Source: Catenulispora pinistramenti
GTDB taxonomy: Bacteria > Actinomycetota > Actinomycetes > Streptomycetales > Catenulisporaceae
Direction: 5' to 3'
Assembly (NCBI RefSeq): GCF_018274385.1
Contig: NZ_JAAFYZ010000013.1
Coordinates: forward strand, 25,428-89,427
DNA: 64,000 bases
In this document: positions 46,118 to 55,068 of the stretch, one piece after another
Layout of the letters: each line of letters opens with the position of its first letter
How positions within the stretch are numbered: the stretch's first letter is position 1
Program-made: the position numbers and the translations under genes
Notes under the pieces: generated by a model
What the model was told of the DNA's origin: nothing
What the model saw: the letters and a program-made list of their open reading frames with translations, nothing else
Database searches by the model: none

Positions 46118-47398
46118 TTATGCGCTTCGCGGTTCCAGCAGTGCCTGCCCCAGATAGCCGTCAGCCGCCGGGGCCGGGACCATCGCGAACAACGCGCTGG
46201 TCTCGTGCGTGGTGAAGCGGTTCAAAGCGTCCATGCTGCGCGTCAGATGCTGCTGCACCGGGATGAAGCCGTGGTTCGGATCGGCCTGCCACGCGAGGAA
46301 CAGCAGCCCGGCGTCCGGCTGGCCGTCGGGCTTGAGCCCGTCGTCGTAGCTGAGACCGCGGCGCAGGATGGTGGCGCCGCCGTTCGAAGCCGCGGCGGCG
46401 AGGCGGATGTGGGCATCGCCGCGGATGGCCAGGGAGCCGTCCGGGTTCTGCCCGGAGAGGTTGACCGGGGTGTGCTCGGTGCCGCCGGACAGCGGGGCGC
46501 CGGTGTCCTTGTGGCGTCCGATGACGCGCTCCTGTTCGGCGGTGGTCTGCGCGTCCCAGGAATCCAGCAGCATCCTGATACGCCGGAAGACCAGGTACGA
46601 GCCGCCGCGCAGCCACGCGGTCGGCGCGTCGGCGGCGACGTAGATCTTGCCCTCGAAGCCCGGCTGCGCGGGGGTGGGGTTGTTGGTCCCGTCGAGCTGG
46701 CCCATGAGGTTGCGGCTGGTGGAGGCGGCGTCGGGCGAGGAACCGGGCGCGCGGCTGAAACCGGACATGATCCAGCGCGGCGTGGCCGTCCCGGCGGCGG
46801 CGCGGGTCAGGGTGCGCAGCGCGTGGAAGACGACCAGGGCGTCGTCGGCGGCGATCACCACGCCGAGGTCGCCGTCGCTGCGCGCGGCGTCGAGCTGTTC
46901 GGTGCCGAACGCGGGCAGCGGCGCCAGCTCCGGCGGGCGCGCGTCGGGACTGACGCCGGCCTTGCCGAACAACGAGGGACCGAAGCCGACAGTGATGGTG
47001 AGCGAGCAGGGACCGCTGCCGAGCGCGGTGGTGTCGGTGGCTTCAGAGCTGCCGGCCGGGACGCGGCCCGCGGTGAGGTCGGCGATGGCGGCGGTCCACG
47101 CCTTCATCAGGGTCTTGAGCTGACCGGCGCTCGCGGTGGCGACGAGGTCGAACGCGACGACGGTGCCGTGGCTCTGCTGACGTGCGGGGACGGAGATGCC
47201 GGCCTGGTGCGGGAACGGGGTCGCGACAGCCGTGGTGCCGAGGCCGGTGACCAGATCGGCGGCCGGAGTCGAGGCGTGGTCGTCGAAGAGCAGGGCGGAG
47301 GCCGCGGCTCCGACCGCGACGCCGCCGAGCCCGGTGGCGCCGGTGGTGAGGAAGGAGCGGCGGCTGGGGAATGGTCGTTTCACAGAACTCTCACTCAC
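46118..47398 (-). CDS. Tat-exported DyP-type peroxidase (EfeB-like)
   Basis: This is a 426-aa haem peroxidase. The Tat signal PSRRSFLTTGATGLGG begins near residue 11. The DyP signature GQLDGTNN carries the distal Asp, SGFSRAPG and GGTEHTPVNLSG lie around the haem, and the proximal His is in GDAHIRLAAAAS. Family members oxidise dyes and phenolics, or release iron from haem as EfeB. The start is GTG 47398, overlapping the CopCD stop (GTGA). A much longer open frame upstream is antisense-like shadow of copCD. It ends the copper operon, which suggests a role in periplasmic haem or metal handling. Confidence 0.9.
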   Translation of the reverse strand: MSESSVKRPFPSRRSFLTTGATGLGGVAVGAAASALLFDDHASTPAADLVTGLGTTAVATPFPHQAGISVPARQQSHGTVVAFDLVATASAGQLKTLMKAWTAAIADLTAGRVPAGSSEATDTTALGSGPCSLTITVGFGPSLFGKAGVSPDARPPELAPLPAFGTEQLDAARSDGDLGVVIAADDALVVFHALRTLTRAAAGTATPRWIMSGFSRAPGSSPDAASTSRNLMGQLDGTNNPTPAQPGFEGKIYVAADAPTAWLRGGSYLVFRRIRMLLDSWDAQTTAEQERVIGRHKDTGAPLSGGTEHTPVNLSGQNPDGSLAIRGDAHIRLAAAASNGGATILRRGLSYDDGLKPDGQPDAGLLFLAWQADPNHGFIPVQQHLTRSMDALNRFTTHETSALFAMVPAPAADGYLGQALLEPRSA

Positions 47399-49248
47399 TT
47401 GCGTACGTTGACGGTGAGGACGACCGTGCTCTGGTCGATGTCGGTGGTCCGCACCGTGACCAGTACCTGCCAGGTCCCGGCCATCGGCACCACCGCGCTG
47501 GCCGCCGTGTAGCGGCCCGGTTGGCCCGGTCCGGCGGATCGCAGTTTCAGCGGGATCGGCCCGAGCTGCTGTGTCGGCAACGCCAACGCGGCGTCGACCT
47601 CGGGCACCGATTCGGGTGTGCCGTTCTTGTCCAGGACGTCGACGGTGAGCTGGCCCTGGCCGACGCGCGCCGGTTGCAGCGTGACGTTCACCGTGCCGGT
47701 CCCGTTGGCGGACCCGGTGTCGAACGGCGCCGATGCCCGCGCCGGTCCGGCCTTCGGCGCGCCCTCCGAAGCCGGTTGCGACTCCACCAACAGCGCGGTG
47801 ACCGCCAGTACCACGATCGCCAGCCCGAACTCGGCGGCGACCGAGCGTCGCAGCCGTGCCAGGTCCGGAGAGGCCGCGGCCAGGATCCGGCGCGCCAGGA
47901 AGCCCAGGGTCAGCAGGACCAGGAAGATGCCGGACTTGATGATCAGCATCCGGCCGTAGTCGGTGTCGAACAGCTCGTCCCAGTGCCGCACCTCGCGCCA
48001 GCCCTGGTAGATGCCGGTCGCGGCGAGGACGCAGACCGCTGCGAAGGCGGTGGTCGAGAAGCGGCGGACGAGGGTCAGGCGCTCGGCGTCGGTGATGTCG
48101 ACGGCCTGCGCTTGGGCAGGTTGTTCTTGATCCTGCGCGGGTTCCTGTTCTTCTTCCTGTGCCGGTTCCTGCCCTCGCGGACCGAGCACCGAGGCGGCGA
48201 GCGCGGCCAGCCCGCCGACCCAGGTCGCCATCGCCAGCAGGTGCAGCATGTCGGCCGGAAGGGCCAGCGCGACCTGCGAGCCGGTGCCGGAGTGGTCGGC
48301 GACGGACCAGGTCGCAGCGAGGCCGATGGCTATCGCCGCCCCGATACCGCCCGCTACTCGCCGGGTTCGGACTGAGACGTCGGCCAGCCGGGTCGCGATC
48401 CAGGACACCATGACGCCCGCCGCGCCGAGCAGCATCAGCCGCCAGGCCAGGGCCTTGCCGAGCCGGGTTTGCAAGGTGGCGCGCAGCACGTCGGTGTCGA
48501 AGGCGCGGCCGATGCCGAAGCCACCGCCGTAAGGGCCCTGCAACAACAGAGCCGCGACCGTTCCCAGTAGCAGCGCGAACCAGCCGCCGCCGATCAGCGT
48601 GCGCAGTCGCCGGTCGTGCGCCAGCTTCGGCGTGAACGCGATGAGCAGGAGCGCGCCGCCGGCCAGGGCCGCGAAGCCCAGGTAGGCGAGCCAGCGGGCG
48701 ACGCCGTAGACGACGCCGACGGTGCGGGAACCGGTCGGAGCGGCCTCGGCGCCGCCGGAGTTCGGCGTGGAGGTGGTGCCGATCGAGAAGGTCCACGCGC
48801 CGCGGACCGGATGGGAGTCCGCTGATATGACGCGCCAGGACGCGACGTAGGTGCCGTTCTTCAGGCCCGGCTTCAGCGCGACGCTCGCGGTTTGCGGCTT
48901 GCCGCCGAGGTGGTCGGCCGAACCGGCCTCGACCTGCGAACCGTCGGGGGCGAAGACGCGCAGCGCACCGAGTTGGAGCGACACGGCTTCGTCGTAGGTG
49001 ACGGTCACGCGGGTCGGGGCGGTCGGCAGGAGGGTGCCGTCGGCCGGGTCGGTGGAGACGACGGTGGCGTGCGCGGAGGCGGCGGGCGCGGCAGCCAGGC
49101 CCCACAGGCACAGGACCGCTGTCAGGACCGCGATGAGGTGACGCCGCGCATTGCGTATGCCGCCGCCTTTTCGCGCCGCTCGGCCGCTGCCCGGTCCGCC
49201 GCCGCTGCCCCGCACCGCGCCGCCGGTCGCCGATAAGCCGCCCCTCAT
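47395..49248 (-). CDS. CopC-CopD fusion copper-handling membrane protein (YcnJ-like)
   Basis: This is a 617-aa protein. After a long basic leader and signal (LIAVLTAVLCLWGLAAAP ... ASAHA), the mature N-terminus His begins CopC: HATVVSTDPADGTLLPTAP and SADSHPVRGAWTFS carry Cu(II)-binding His/Asp. Eight CopD helices follow (YGVARWLAYLGFAALAGG onward), interrupted by an Asp/Glu/Gln-rich cytosolic loop EPAQEEEQEPAQDQ. A C-terminal extracytoplasmic beta domain (QLTVDVLDKNGTPES) resembles FixH/YtkA. ATG 49248 overlaps the PCuAC stop. It probably imports copper or delivers it to oxidases. Confidence 0.9.
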   Translation of the reverse strand: MRGGLSATGGAVRGSGGGPGSGRAARKGGGIRNARRHLIAVLTAVLCLWGLAAAPAASAHATVVSTDPADGTLLPTAPTRVTVTYDEAVSLQLGALRVFAPDGSQVEAGSADHLGGKPQTASVALKPGLKNGTYVASWRVISADSHPVRGAWTFSIGTTSTPNSGGAEAAPTGSRTVGVVYGVARWLAYLGFAALAGGALLLIAFTPKLAHDRRLRTLIGGGWFALLLGTVAALLLQGPYGGGFGIGRAFDTDVLRATLQTRLGKALAWRLMLLGAAGVMVSWIATRLADVSVRTRRVAGGIGAAIAIGLAATWSVADHSGTGSQVALALPADMLHLLAMATWVGGLAALAASVLGPRGQEPAQEEEQEPAQDQEQPAQAQAVDITDAERLTLVRRFSTTAFAAVCVLAATGIYQGWREVRHWDELFDTDYGRMLIIKSGIFLVLLTLGFLARRILAAASPDLARLRRSVAAEFGLAIVVLAVTALLVESQPASEGAPKAGPARASAPFDTGSANGTGTVNVTLQPARVGQGQLTVDVLDKNGTPESVPEVDAALALPTQQLGPIPLKLRSAGPGQPGRYTAASAVVPMAGTWQVLVTVRTTDIDQSTVVLTVNVRK

Positions 49249-49724
49249 TGACCTGAGGATTCGCCCGGGGCCGGATCGGCGATCCCGATCACCGGTACTG
49301 TCACCGTGATCGGCGCCGACGCGGCGAAGGTGAACGTCAGCCGGACCTTCGTCCCCGGCGTGAGCGGCCCCGGATCGTCGATCATCAGGTGGCTGCCGCC
49401 GGGGGAGAAGTCCAGGGTGCCGTGCGCCGGGACCGGGGCCGAGGCGAGCGCGACCATCTTCGGCCCGACCGTCTCGTGCAGCGAGGCCCGGCCGGTCGAG
49501 GACGCGACCTTGGTGAGCGTGTCGGCGGTGCCGCCGTCGTTGGCGATGGTGAAGTAGGCCGCCGCCTCGTCGGGGTTGGCCGGCTCGCGGACGTAGGCGT
49601 CGTTGATCTTCAGCTGTGCGGCGCTGGCCCCGGCGCTGCCGCCGGACCACAGCAGCAGGCCCGCACCGGCGGCCAGCACCGCCACCGGGGCGGCCAGCGC
49701 GCCGACCTTCAGCGGGAGGTTCAC
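49245..49724 (-). CDS. PCuAC copper chaperone (DUF461)
   Basis: This is a 159-aa exported cupredoxin-like chaperone. A signal/anchor (VGALAAPVAVLAAGAGLLLW) is followed by the domain with the copper motif H-M-H-M: LHETVGPKMVALA and GGSHLMIDD. It receives Cu(I) and hands it, with Sco1, to the CuA site of cytochrome oxidase. The start is GTG 49724, overlapping the Sco1 stop (GTGA). The order Sco1-PCuAC-CopCD is typical of actinobacteria. Confidence 0.9.
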   Translation of the reverse strand: MNLPLKVGALAAPVAVLAAGAGLLLWSGGSAGASAAQLKINDAYVREPANPDEAAAYFTIANDGGTADTLTKVASSTGRASLHETVGPKMVALASAPVPAHGTLDFSPGGSHLMIDDPGPLTPGTKVRLTFTFAASAPITVTVPVIGIADPAPGESSGQ

Positions 49725-50374
49725 GTCAGCAGCGCGATGTCGTGGGCGATGTCGCTCGGGGAGGTGTCGGACAGCCACACCACGTGCGCCAGGCCGTCCG
49801 CGCCGAAGGCGTTGACCTGGGTGCCGTGGTCCACCTCGATCGAGCCGTCGGGGTTCTTCACCGGCGGCTGCACCGGGGTGGCGGCGAGCTTGGCGGTGTT
49901 GTCGACCTGGGCGACGGTGCCGGTCAGGCCGATGAAGGAGGGGTCGAACTTGCCCAGCCAGGCCTTCATCACCGAGGGGGTGTCCCGGTCCGGGTCGGTG
50001 GTGACGAACAGGACCTGGACCTCGGCGCGCTTGGCGGCCGGGGTCAGGCGCAGGGCCGCGGCCAGGTCGGCCATGGTGGTCGGGCACTCGTCGGGGCAGT
50101 GCGTGTAGCCGAAGTAGATCAGCGTCAGCTTGCCGGCGGCGTTCGCCTTGATGTCGTAGGGCTTGCCGTTGAAGTCGGTGAGCGTCACCGGCGGGATCGG
50201 GGTGGGGATCCCCAGCTCGGTGCCCTTGTACTTGGACTGCTGCGTGGAGACCTGGCCGGAGGCCTGCGCGACCTCCTGGGAGGGGCTGGCGCAGGCGGTG
50301 GCGAGCACGGCCAGCGTCCCGATGGCGGCGGCCATCGGGACGAGGCGTGCGATCCGGGTGGACCGCGGGTTCAT
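49721..50374 (-). CDS. SCO1/SenC-family copper chaperone lipoprotein
   Basis: This is a 217-aa thioredoxin-fold lipoprotein. The lipobox is LATAC near residue 28, and the copper-binding THCPDECPT (CxxxC) and the distal His in EVDHGTQV are both present. It is needed for CuA assembly of cytochrome c oxidase at the outer face of the membrane. ATG 50374 follows a GAGAAGAAG ribosome site. It lies 30 nt downstream of the YcnI gene and overlaps PCuAC by 4 nt. Confidence 0.93.
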   Translation of the reverse strand: MNPRSTRIARLVPMAAAIGTLAVLATACASPSQEVAQASGQVSTQQSKYKGTELGIPTPIPPVTLTDFNGKPYDIKANAAGKLTLIYFGYTHCPDECPTTMADLAAALRLTPAAKRAEVQVLFVTTDPDRDTPSVMKAWLGKFDPSFIGLTGTVAQVDNTAKLAATPVQPPVKNPDGSIEVDHGTQVNAFGADGLAHVVWLSDTSPSDIAHDIALLT

Positions 50375-50404
50375 GATTCTTCTTCTCTCCGGGTCGTCGG
50401 GTTA

Positions 50405-51229
50405 TCAGTCTTGGGATGAGGGGGCCGCGGGGGACGCGGCGGTGTTCCTGCGACGCAGGGCCACGACCGCGGTGCCCAGGCCCAGCGCGCCGACGACGAG
50501 ACCGACGATGCCCAGGCCGCGGGCCGCGGTGTCGCTGCCGGCGGGCTTGGCGTTGTTGTCGGCGGCGAGGCTCACCGAGGGGGAGGTGGTCGGGGCGGCG
50601 GCACCGGTGCTGGCACCTGTGCCGCCGGTCCCGCCGGCGCTGGCACCGGTGCTGCTCCCTGTGCCGCCGGTGTTGGCGGCGGCCCCGGCCGGGGTCAGGT
50701 GCAGCACCGGTGCCGGGTGGTCCGGCTCGGGCTGGCCGGGCTGCTGGATGTCGATCCAGCGGACCACGTTGCCGTCCGAGTAGGTCTGCAGGGCCTTGAA
50801 CACGATCTTGTCGGTGTCGGACGGCAGCGGGCCGAGCGAGACGTCGAACTCCTGGAACTGGCCCGGATCGATCTTGCCGCCGGTCCAGACGATCTTGCTG
50901 ACCGCCTGGCTGAGCTCGCCGTCGTGGGTCTTGATCGGGGTGGCCAGCTGGCTGCTGGTGGTGGTCGCGGTCCAGCCCGGGACCGGCCGGATCGAGACCG
51001 AGGCGATCGGGTGGTCGATCGGGATGTCGACCTCGATGCCGGTGGTCGAGGCGTTCGCCTCCTCGTTCGGGACGCGGAAGGAGACCTTGGTGTAGCCGCC
51101 CTGCGGCTCGGTGTTGGGGTTCACGGTGACATGCGCCTGCGCGGCCGAGGCGGCGGCGATCAGCGAGACGGCCGCGGTGCCGAGCAGGACGGCGGTCCGG
51201 CGGGTGCCGGAGGAGAGTTTTGTGGACAT
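50405..51229 (-). CDS. YcnI-family copper-binding protein
   Basis: This is a 274-aa exported protein: signal peptide ending SAAQA, and mature N-terminus HVTVNPNTEPQGGYTKVSF, where the N-terminal His and a Glu form the DUF1775 copper site. PGWTATTTSS follows, then a Gly/Thr/Ser-rich low-complexity linker (about 195-230). A C-terminal transmembrane anchor (GLGIVGLVVGALGLGTAVV) is followed by RRR. ATG 51229 with GGAA upstream; an earlier ATG at 51298 gives no signal peptide. It leads the copper operon. Confidence 0.92.
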   Translation of the reverse strand: MSTKLSSGTRRTAVLLGTAAVSLIAAASAAQAHVTVNPNTEPQGGYTKVSFRVPNEEANASTTGIEVDIPIDHPIASVSIRPVPGWTATTTSSQLATPIKTHDGELSQAVSKIVWTGGKIDPGQFQEFDVSLGPLPSDTDKIVFKALQTYSDGNVVRWIDIQQPGQPEPDHPAPVLHLTPAGAAANTGGTGSSTGASAGGTGGTGASTGAAAPTTSPSVSLAADNNAKPAGSDTAARGLGIVGLVVGALGLGTAVVALRRRNTAASPAAPSSQD

Positions 51230-51359
51230 GCGCTTTCCGGGGATGAGAGCCACGCGCTCAAGGCGGCGTGGCGGATCGATGACGGTCGTGAGCCGCATCG
51301 GGTGAAGCGCGCGGTGAAGTCGCGGCCGTCGAAGGACGGCGCCACGGGTCGGACGCGTA

Positions 51360-52082
51360 TCAGCAGAATGCGGCGGCGGTCATCGGCGGCCCGCGCCGGG
51401 CCAGCTCGAAGCGCAGGAGCCGTCCGGGCCCGAGCCGGGCCGGGGCGGTCGTGACCGGCGCGCCGACGGCCAGGCGCGGCGGCGTCCACGGCACCAGGGC
51501 GGCGACCAGCAGGACCAGCGGCGCGACCAGGGCCAGCCCGAGCGTCCGGGCCAGCGACCAGACCGCGGCCTCACCGCGGCGCAGCCACCAGGCGGCGACC
51601 AGGGCGGCGACGATGTGCGCTGCCCACATGCCGACGGTCATCGAGTGCTGCGACGGGGTCGCGCCGGCCGCATTGTGCACGGCCTGGGTGACGCCGGGCG
51701 GCTCGCTGTGGCCGCACCAGAACCGGCCGCGGGCCGGCATCGCCATCGGCATGCTCATCGACCCGCTGCCGCGCTGCGCGGCCGCGAACAACTCGTGCAG
51801 CCCGACCTGAACCGCCGCCATCAGCGCCAGGATCACCGGCAATCCGCGCTCTCGGCGGGTGAACGGCTGCACCACGACGAAGGTGGCACCGCCCCCGACC
51901 AGCAACGCCCAGACCGGGATCCCGCCGACCGAGAACGCGTCGTGCCCCACCGCGCCGACCAGCACACAGAGCGCGGCGAAGACCACGGCGCGCCCCGCGC
52001 GCAGGGTCGGCGTCGGCGGCTCGGCACCGGTCTCGGTGGCGGTGGCGGTGGCGGTCTTGGCGGTCGGCATGGCATCAGACAT
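51360..52082 (-). CDS. Met/His-rich integral membrane protein near copper operon
   Basis: This 240-aa protein has about five predicted membrane helices (VVFAALCVLVGAVGHDAF, VWALLVGGGATFVVV, LPVILALMAAVQVGLHEL, and later ones). An extracytoplasmic loop, SMSMPMAMPARGRFWCGH then NAAGATPSQHSMTVGMW, is rich in Met and His and could bind Cu(I). The family is not named with certainty; similar proteins accompany YcnI in other actinomycetes. The gene ends 131 nt upstream of ycnI on the same strand and may belong to the same copper regulon. Confidence 0.55.
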   Translation of the reverse strand: MSDAMPTAKTATATATETGAEPPTPTLRAGRAVVFAALCVLVGAVGHDAFSVGGIPVWALLVGGGATFVVVQPFTRRERGLPVILALMAAVQVGLHELFAAAQRGSGSMSMPMAMPARGRFWCGHSEPPGVTQAVHNAAGATPSQHSMTVGMWAAHIVAALVAAWWLRRGEAAVWSLARTLGLALVAPLVLLVAALVPWTPPRLAVGAPVTTAPARLGPGRLLRFELARRGPPMTAAAFC

Positions 52083-52198
52083 GCTGCCAGGCGGGATCTT
52101 CGGGACCGGCGGCGGGGTGGGCGCTGGGGTGTCTGTGCTGGTGAGGTGACTCTCTGTGGCAAGGTGCTGCGAAGCAGCCCCCGCTCAGCAGCCGGCCG

Positions 52199-52681
52199 CT
52201 AAGCCGCCAGCATCCGATCCAACCGCCCCAGCGCCCGCCGCGTGGCCACCGCCATCCCCGGGGCCGAGGCCCGGAACGTCGCCGCGACCGGCAGCACCGC
52301 GTCCACCGCCATCGTCCACGCCACGCGGGTGCCGGCCGGGGTGTCCAGCACCGACCACTCCTCGGCCATGGCGCGGATGCCGGGGACGTTGGTGTGCTCG
52401 ACGCGGTACGCGTACCGGACCGGCGAGTCCCAGGCCAGGATCCGCTCGTGGAAGGCCACGCCGCCGACCAGCTTGACCCGGCGCCGGGTCCCGACGCCGA
52501 ACGGCTCCGGCCCGCCGTACTCGGCCGTGGCGACCGCGCCGTACCAGCGCGGGAGGGTCGCCACGTCGTGCGCTATGGCGTCGAAGACCGCCTTCGGGGC
52601 GGCCTGCAGGGTGTGGGCGAAGGACAGACGGAGAGGGGCCTCGTTCAGGAAATCGAGGTCTACCGGTCGCGTGGCGTACAT
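52199..52681 (-). CDS. SRPBCC-fold protein
   Basis: This is a 160-aa helix-grip protein of the START/Bet v 1-like group (polyketide cyclase/dehydrase type): LSFAHTLQAAPKAVFDAIAH, ATLPRWYGAV, and a C-terminal helix MAVATRRALGRLDRML. It binds a small hydrophobic ligand; no catalytic residues can be named. ATG 52681 lies 4 nt after the stop of the PP2C gene, so the two are co-transcribed. Confidence 0.8.
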   Translation of the reverse strand: MYATRPVDLDFLNEAPLRLSFAHTLQAAPKAVFDAIAHDVATLPRWYGAVATAEYGGPEPFGVGTRRRVKLVGGVAFHERILAWDSPVRYAYRVEHTNVPGIRAMAEEWSVLDTPAGTRVAWTMAVDAVLPVAATFRASAPGMAVATRRALGRLDRMLAA

Positions 52682-52685
52682 GAGT

Positions 52686-53468
52686 TCAGCTTATGCGGCT
52701 GACCAGCAGGGCTCTGTCGTCCCCGGCGTAAGCGTCGCCGGGCAGGCTCATGAGCTGCCGGCAGACCGACTCAGGGTGCTCGGTGCAGCACAGCTCGGCC
52801 GCCGCGCGCAGCCGCTCCATGCCGTCCCCGATGTCGTCGCCCGGCTTCTCGACCAGGCCGTCGGTATACAGCACCAGCGTGTCGGAGGACACCAGGGTGA
52901 ACTGCGCCACCGGCCGGTGCTCGGACTCGCGGACCCCCAGCGGCAGCCCTTTGGCCTGGTCCAGCCACTGCGTGAGGTAGCCGCCGGCGCGCGCCACGAC
53001 CAGCAGCGGCGGCGGGTGGCCGGCGCCGCTGTAGCGGACCAGGCCGGTGGTCCGGTCCAGGATCAGGACGCAGGCGGTCGCCGTGGTGTCGTTCGGCAGG
53101 TACGCCGTGACGAAGCGGTCCAGGCGGCGCAGGATCTCCGCGGGGTCGTCGGTGTCCAGCGCGTAGGCCCGCAGCGCGTTGCGCAGCTGGGCCATCACCA
53201 CCGCCTCGCCGAAGCCGTGGCCCGCGACGTCGCCGATCACCCAGGTGACGGTGCCCGGGACCGGTTCGAAGACGTCGTACCAGTCGCCGCCGACGTTGTG
53301 GTGCCGGGCCGCCGGGACGTACTCCGCGGCGGTGACCAGGCCCTTGACCTCTAGTACCGACGGCAGCAGCGAGCGCTGGAGCCGCTCGACGATGCGCGCG
53401 TCGTCGTCCTTGGGGACGCGGGGACGCCCGGGGTCGGGGGCCTGCGCCCTGCTTTCCTGCCCGTGCAC
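52686..53468 (-). CDS. SpoIIE-type PP2C protein phosphatase
   Basis: This is a 260-aa Ser/Thr phosphatase of the RsbU/SpoIIE group, acting on anti-anti-sigma factors. LQRSLLPSVLEVKGL, the metal sites VGGDWYDVF and IGDVAGHGFGEAV, TDGLVEKPGDD and the final AGDDRALLV are all intact. It has no sensor domain. GTG 53468 is preferred because GGAGG lies just upstream; ATG 53519 has no ribosome site. Coupled to the SRPBCC gene. Confidence 0.9.
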   Translation of the reverse strand: MHGQESRAQAPDPGRPRVPKDDDARIVERLQRSLLPSVLEVKGLVTAAEYVPAARHHNVGGDWYDVFEPVPGTVTWVIGDVAGHGFGEAVVMAQLRNALRAYALDTDDPAEILRRLDRFVTAYLPNDTTATACVLILDRTTGLVRYSGAGHPPPLLVVARAGGYLTQWLDQAKGLPLGVRESEHRPVAQFTLVSSDTLVLYTDGLVEKPGDDIGDGMERLRAAAELCCTEHPESVCRQLMSLPGDAYAGDDRALLVSRIS

Positions 53469-53728
53469 GTCACCTCCATCGCGGGGCCGTGGGCCCCGGT
53501 GATCCGGAGCCCAGTTCATTGTGCGCAGATGTTCGTTGTGTATACAGACCTGGGGGTCGGCGTGCCGTCAGAGGACGCCGAGCGACGGCAAGGCGGCGTC
53601 GAGATGGACGCCGTCCGTCGCACTCAGAGTATTCCCTCAGTGACGCTCTACGTAGTAGGAGCCGTGGTTTTCATGCTGAAAAGCAACCCGATTCTTACCG
53701 CTCTCACAGGCATGGGAAGCTGGGTGCG

Positions 53729-54637
53729 ATGAAGTACCGCTTCCTGTTGCGCCCCGCCTGGCTGGCGGCGATCACGGCTCTGGCCGTGCTCACCGTGGCC
53801 TTCGTCGGGCTGGGGATGTGGCAGTGGTCCCGGGCCCACCGCACGCACAAGCTGAGCCCGAAGGCCGCGGCCGCCTACGTGACCCCGGCCCCGCTGGCGA
53901 CCCTGCTCAGCGACGGCGCGCCGGCGACCGACGACGCCCTCGGCCACGCCGTGTCCGTCTCCGGGGTCTTCGACGGCGGGCACCAGCTGCTGGTGCCGGA
54001 CCGCCAGTTCCCGGACGGCCGGATCGGCTACATCGTGATCGCGCCGCTGAAGCTGGCCGACGGCAGCGTGGTGGTGATCAGCCGGGGCTGGACCGCGCAG
54101 CAGATCACGCCGCCCGCGGTCCCCGGCGGTCAGGTCACGGTCACCGGCTGGCTGTCCGGCGCCGAACCGGCCGACGGCGCGCCGCCGGCGGCCGCCGACG
54201 CCGCCGCCAAGGACCCGGCGCACCTGATCGCCTCGGTGGACGTCGCCTCGTTGGTGAACATCTGGCCGTACAGCGACGTGGACCAGGCCTACATCAACGC
54301 GCTGACCGTCACCCCGGCCGGCCCGGGCAGCGCCGAGCTCACCGTGCTCCCGGCACCCGCGCCGCCGCACACCTCGTCCTGGTACATCCTCAACGTCGGT
54401 TACACGTTGCAGTGGTGGCTGTTCGGCGTCGTCGGCCTGTGGTGGTTCGTGACCTACGTCCGCCGGCTCGCGAACCCGACCGACCCCGAAGACGAGGACG
54501 ACGAGGACGCGGACGCGGACGAGGACGCGGACGAGGACGCAGCAGACCGGGACGAAGCAGACCAGGACGAGGGCGACGGCGAGGAGGCCGAAGACCTCAC
54601 TCAGCCGCAGCCGGCTCCGGCTGCTCCGGCTGCGTAG
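53729..54637 (+). CDS. SURF1-family cytochrome oxidase biogenesis protein with acidic tail
   Basis: This is a 302-aa membrane protein. N-terminal helix WLAAITALAVLTVAFVGLGM with WQWSRAH, the SURF1 loop with GVFDGGHQLLVPDR and VVVISRGWTA, and a C-terminal helix ending WWFVTYVRRL. It assists haem insertion or assembly of aa3 oxidase. The last 45 residues are an Asp/Glu-rich tail (DPEDEDDEDADADEDADED) beyond the normal family end. It converges on and overlaps the DUF3817 gene by 41 bp. ATG 53729 by family alignment. Confidence 0.9.
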   Translation: MKYRFLLRPAWLAAITALAVLTVAFVGLGMWQWSRAHRTHKLSPKAAAAYVTPAPLATLLSDGAPATDDALGHAVSVSGVFDGGHQLLVPDRQFPDGRIGYIVIAPLKLADGSVVVISRGWTAQQITPPAVPGGQVTVTGWLSGAEPADGAPPAAADAAAKDPAHLIASVDVASLVNIWPYSDVDQAYINALTVTPAGPGSAELTVLPAPAPPHTSSWYILNVGYTLQWWLFGVVGLWWFVTYVRRLANPTDPEDEDDEDADADEDADEDAADRDEADQDEGDGEEAEDLTQPQPAPAAPAA

Positions 54638-55031
54638 CCGGCGCGCCGACCGTGACCTTGGCGCGCGCCGTCTTCGCCGCCGCCTTGGCCTTCTTCTTCG
54701 CGGCCCGCTCCTGCGACTCGGCCAGCAGCTTCTGGGTGTCCCGCACCACGATGCGCTCGTAGTAGAACGCCAGGAACGGCACCACGCCGACCAGCAGGAT
54801 CAAGATGGTGCGGATCGGCTTGTACCGGGCCCGCAGGCACAGGTCCAGAGCCACGATCAGGTACACCATGTAGCCGTAGCCGTGGATCATGGCGACGGGC
54901 TTCTCGAGGGTCTTGTTGTGCGCCCACAGCTGCAGCGGGATGACCACGAAGGTGAGCAGCAGCAGCATGGTGCCGGTGAACAGCGCCATCGCGCGGTAGC
55001 GCTTGATGGCACCGGAGGTCAACGTAGTCAT
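54597..55031 (-). CDS. DUF3817 integral membrane protein
   Basis: This is a 144-aa protein with three membrane helices: FTGTMLLLLTFVVIPLQLW, VAMIHGYGYMVYLIVALDL and IRTILILLVGVVPFLAFYYE. The HGYGYMVY motif is the DUF3817 hallmark. A Lys/Ala-rich cytosolic tail follows. ATG 55031 (MTTLTSGAIKRYR) fits the family; 55049 is an alternative. It overlaps the end of the convergent SURF1 gene. Function unknown; neighbourhood to SURF1 hints at respiration. Confidence 0.85.
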   Translation of the reverse strand: MTTLTSGAIKRYRAMALFTGTMLLLLTFVVIPLQLWAHNKTLEKPVAMIHGYGYMVYLIVALDLCLRARYKPIRTILILLVGVVPFLAFYYERIVVRDTQKLLAESQERAAKKKAKAAAKTARAKVTVGAPATQPEQPEPAAAE

Positions 55032-55068
55032 TCGCCTGGACCTGTCCAATTTTCGGCCTAGTTTTGGC

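Noticed and set aside
47398..49111. Apparent fusion extending the DyP peroxidase upstream to about 997 aa
   Set aside because: The extra part is an out-of-frame Arg-rich shadow of CopCD; the GTG at 47398 with a GTGA overlap and the Tat signal mark the true start.
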